8,746 bases of DNA. It comes from JACZST01 sp036985755. Lineage in GTDB: Bacteria; Actinomycetota; Acidimicrobiia; Spongiisociales; UBA5794. Below, piece after piece: positions 7,405 through 8,746 of this stretch. The notes beneath the pieces were generated by a model. It made no database searches, was not told the origin of the DNA, and was given only the letters and a program-made list of their open reading frames with translations. Positions within the stretch are counted from its first letter, which is position 1; every line of letters starts with the position of its first letter. The translations under genes and the position numbers were made by a program. The stretch spans positions 1 to 8,746 of the forward strand of contig BTQG01000094.1 of NCBI GenBank assembly GCA_036985755.1, read 5' to 3'.

Positions 7405-8199
7405 TCAATCCTCCGAAGCGAAAGCCGGACAGATGTCGTGGAAAGCGCAGTAGTCGCACAGCGGGCCGGTCCGCGTCGGGAACCGATCGTTCTCGATCGC
7501 CCGCTCGATGGCGGTCCACAGCGCGGTGAGCTGGCGCTCGATCGCATCGAGCTGCTGATCGTTGACCGGGATTTCGTACACCGTCGGCCCGTTGAGATAG
7601 ATGAGCTTGAGGGTGGCCGGGGTACGGCCCTCACGGATCCGGATGAGCAGCGCGTAGATCTTCAGGGCGAAGAACGCGGGGAGCGCATACCGCTCCGGGG
7701 GGGCCTTTCCCGTCTTGTAGTCGGTGATGACCAGGCCGTCCGGGCTCTCTTCCATGCGGTCGAGGATGCCCCGGATCGTCATCGTTCCCACGTCCTGGGT
7801 CATGTCGAGCTCCCTGGCGAGCGGGTCGAAGCTGGTCGGGTCCTCCACTATGAGGTAGTTGGCGAGGATCTCCAGGCTCTCGATGCCCCACTGCCGCTCT
7901 TCGGCCTCGTCCTCGAAGAGCTCGGAGAACTCGCCCGGCTTCAACTCCTGCCAGGCCTCGCGGAACAGGTCGTAGAGCCGCTCGGCGGTGCGATCGGCGG
8001 CGGGCAGGTCGAACAGCCGTTCCAGGGCGAGATGGGCGGTCGTGCCCCGCGCTTGATACACGTTGGGCGGCGTTTCGATGCGGTCGATCGAGGCGAACTT
8101 GAACAATTGGGGGCAGCGTTTGAAGTCGCTGGCCCGGCTCGGCGAAAGCGAGGTGAGGGAGTAGTCGTCTGCAAGGTCGGTAGCGGTATCAGCAGTCAT
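7405..8199 (-). CDS. Stand-alone RecB-family PD-(D/E)XK nuclease with Fe-S cysteines
   Basis: The 264-residue product is a single-domain nuclease of the RecB/Cas4-like fold, resembling the short RecB family exonucleases common in actinobacteria (Rv2119 of M. tuberculosis is of this type). Visible features: LSPSRASDFKRCPQLFKF (18-35) with Cys29, GTTAHLALE with His56 (52-60), RGILDRME with Asp147 (143-150), ITDYKTGK with Asp160 and Lys162 (158-165), and CDYCAFHDIC (248-257). With Cys29 the last motif gives the C...CxxCx5C iron-sulfur pattern. The usual QLxxY motif reads ALKIY (178-182), so the conserved Gln is Ala. The ATG at 8199 is chosen because family homology begins soon after it and a TATAGT box ends 6 bases upstream; the open frame beyond it runs through the promoter and repeat D. 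It is the first gene of the four-gene unit and probably processes DNA ends, alone or with AdnAB. Confidence 0.9.
   Translation of the reverse strand: MTADTATDLADDYSLTSLSPSRASDFKRCPQLFKFASIDRIETPPNVYQARGTTAHLALERLFDLPAADRTAERLYDLFREAWQELKPGEFSELFEDEAEERQWGIESLEILANYLIVEDPTSFDPLARELDMTQDVGTMTIRGILDRMEESPDGLVITDYKTGKAPPERYALPAFFALKIYALLIRIREGRTPATLKLIYLNGPTVYEIPVNDQQLDAIERQLTALWTAIERAIENDRFPTRTGPLCDYCAFHDICPAFASED
7410..7414 (-). promoter_or_regulatory. Shine-Dalgarno that decides the DUF488 start
   Basis: GGAGG lies on the minus strand within the last codons of the upstream nuclease. The spacing is 6 bases to the CTG at 7403 and 18 bases to the GTG at 7391, so it favours the non-canonical CTG start. 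Confidence 0.55.
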
Positions 8200-8237
8200 A
8201 CCCGAACTATACGGGAGGGGTGTGACACGAACCACAC
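8200..8237 (-). promoter_or_regulatory. Putative leaderless promoter of the nuclease-DUF488-adnAB operon
   Basis: On the minus strand TATAGT (8211 to 8206) is separated by six bases from the nuclease ATG, so transcription would start at or beside the start codon: a leaderless mRNA, common in actinobacteria. No Shine-Dalgarno lies before the ATG. The -35 region 17 bases upstream (TGGTTC, 8234 to 8229) is a poor match to TTGACA. It lies mostly within an inverted repeat, GTGTG (8220-8224) and CACAC (8233-8237) with an 8-base spacer, which could be a regulator site. No LexA-type TCGAAC/GTTCGA palindrome is visible. Confidence 0.5.
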
Positions 8238-8280
8238 GAATGTAGTTTTTCCAGTCCTCGGTTTCCAATTCCCAGCCGTT

Positions 8281-8352
8281 TCTTCGTCTCTCCCGCGGAG
8301 CGGGGGAGACGCGTTGCGGCGGTAGCCGCGACACAGAGGGGGCTCTGGGGGA
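8281..8352 (+). repeat. Dispersed hairpin repeat, copy D (single, partial)
   Basis: A fourth copy of the family found at 594-940, in the same orientation but more than 7 kb away, upstream of the operon. It keeps H1 (CGTCTCTCCCGC with GCGGGGGAGACG, one T/G wobble, loop GGA). H2 has a different stem sequence but still pairs (GCGGC-GGTA-GCCGC in place of GGAGC...GCTCC). H3 is intact (CAGAG-GGGG-CTCTG). H4 and the T-rich tail are absent. The H2 arms differ on both sides while pairing is preserved, which is the best sign that structure matters. Confidence 0.75.
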
Positions 8353-8500
8353 CCAGGTGCTGAAGATGAGTTCAGTCGCAAGTCCGAGGGTTCCCAGTCT
8401 TCAGTCAGGGAAGCAAGTCTCGCGTTCTGGCTGATGGCCGGCAACCGATCACTCAGTCCGACAAAATCTCTGATAACCCGCGAAAAGGGATCACCGGTTC
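8353..8500. other. Intergenic stretch with no gene seen
   Basis: No frame on either strand shows a protein motif. The only pattern I see is a short motif, TTCCCAGTCTTCAGT at 8391-8405, resembling TTCCAGTCCTCGGT at 8249-8262 on the other side of repeat D. The part around 8455-8490 is less GC-rich and could hold a promoter for the structured region to the right, but I cannot define -35 and -10 boxes. Confidence 0.4.
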
Positions 8501-8538
8501 GGATTGACGTCGACCGGGCCCGCCGCGAAGGTTCCACC

Positions 8539-8746
8539 TGCTCGGCGGGTTTCGGTCCGCAGAGCACCCGGAAGACAGGCCTTCGGGCTACCGGTCGCCG
8601 GCGGTTCGCCGCCGGGGAAGCGGGTCAGACGGGGGTTCGTGCACAGGGCTTCGGCCCGGGCTACGAACGGGAGGATCCACTCCTCGGAGTGACCTCCGGG
8701 TCCGAACGGGACAGCCCAGGTTTCGACCGGACCAGCCCGAGGAAAC
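8539..8746 (+). ncRNA. Probable structured RNA of unknown class, cut by the right edge
   Basis: Six hairpins follow one another, almost all capped by UUCG when read on the plus strand. (1) TGCTC/GAGCA plus GCGGGT/GTCCGC around TTCG (8539-8566). (2) CCGG/CCGG plus GCC/GGC around TTCG (8568-8594). (3) CCGGCGG/CCGCCGG around TTCG (8598-8615). (4) GTTCGT/ACGAAC plus GGGC/GCCC around TTCG (8635-8668). (5) GGAGG/CCTCC plus CACTC/GAGTG around CTCG (8670-8697). (6) GGTCC/GGACC enclosing GGT/ACC around TTCG (8699-8733). UUCG on this strand in six positions argues for plus-strand transcription. I find no tRNA, tmRNA or SRP hallmarks. GAGGAAAC at the very end recalls RNase P RNA's GAGGAAAG, but the 200 bases of structure before it do not fit. 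A HEARO/omega RNA ahead of an iscB gene is possible and unproven. Confidence 0.55.

Noticed and set aside
7111..8325. 404-codon open frame on the plus strand, antisense to the small nuclease and DUF488 genes
   Set aside because: It overlaps two well-supported genes and runs on through the promoter and into repeat D. No protein signature is visible.
8504..8692. 62-codon plus-strand open frame in the structured region
   Set aside because: It is Arg/Pro/Gly-rich with no convincing Shine-Dalgarno, and its codons simply follow the hairpin arms.
8491..8745. Minus-strand frame open from the right edge to a TGA at 8491-8493 (84 codons), a possible gene tail
   Set aside because: Third-position GC is not raised above the local average and no motif is recognisable. 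The six UUCG hairpins on the other strand explain the sequence better, though it cannot be fully excluded without the flanking sequence.
8737..8746. RNase P RNA, suggested by GAGGAAAC at the window end
   Set aside because: In RNase P RNA the conserved GAGGAAAG lies within about 80 bases of the 5' end and after a single P3 hairpin. Here at least six hairpins precede it and the base after GAGGAAA differs. The other conserved blocks lie beyond the window, so it is unsupported rather than disproved.

Overview
The window is GC-rich, with genes packed by 4-base start/stop overlaps and with GTG and probable CTG starts. It carries a two-subunit helicase-nuclease of the AdnA/AdnB type, which is the actinobacterial alternative to RecBCD and AddAB. 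Together these point to a high-GC actinobacterium. A deep-branching lineage such as Acidimicrobiia is possible, but that is an impression and not shown by the sequence.

Layout, left to right. (1) Bases 1-89 may hold the last 28 codons of an unidentified plus-strand gene that overlaps the next start. (2) Bases 77-532 (+) encode D-aminoacyl-tRNA deacylase (dtd). (3) Bases 533-940 hold no gene. They hold a hairpin-rich repeat: a short fragment, two tandem units of about 155 bases, and a truncated third unit that is a perfect 16-bp inverted repeat touching the stop codon of the convergent gene. (4) Bases 8199 down to 941 (-) form one four-gene transcription unit, in the order RecB-like PD-(D/E)XK nuclease, DUF488 protein, AdnA, AdnB. 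A TATAGT box sits just upstream of its first ATG. (5) Bases 8200-8500 are non-coding and carry a fourth, separate copy of the repeat. (6) Bases 8539-8746 look like a structured RNA on the plus strand: six consecutive hairpins, five with UUCG loops and one with CUCG, running off the right edge. Its identity is unknown. An IscB-associated HEARO/omega RNA is one hypothesis.

How the genes fit together. AdnA and AdnB each have a UvrD-like motor and a RecB-like nuclease with a four-cysteine iron-sulfur motif. By analogy with mycobacteria they should form a heterodimer that unwinds and resects double-strand breaks. The first gene of the unit is a third, stand-alone nuclease of the same fold, also with four cysteines. 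The DUF488 protein between them is of unknown function. Translational coupling through all four genes suggests they act in one DNA-processing pathway. dtd is separate: it removes mischarged D-amino acids from tRNA.
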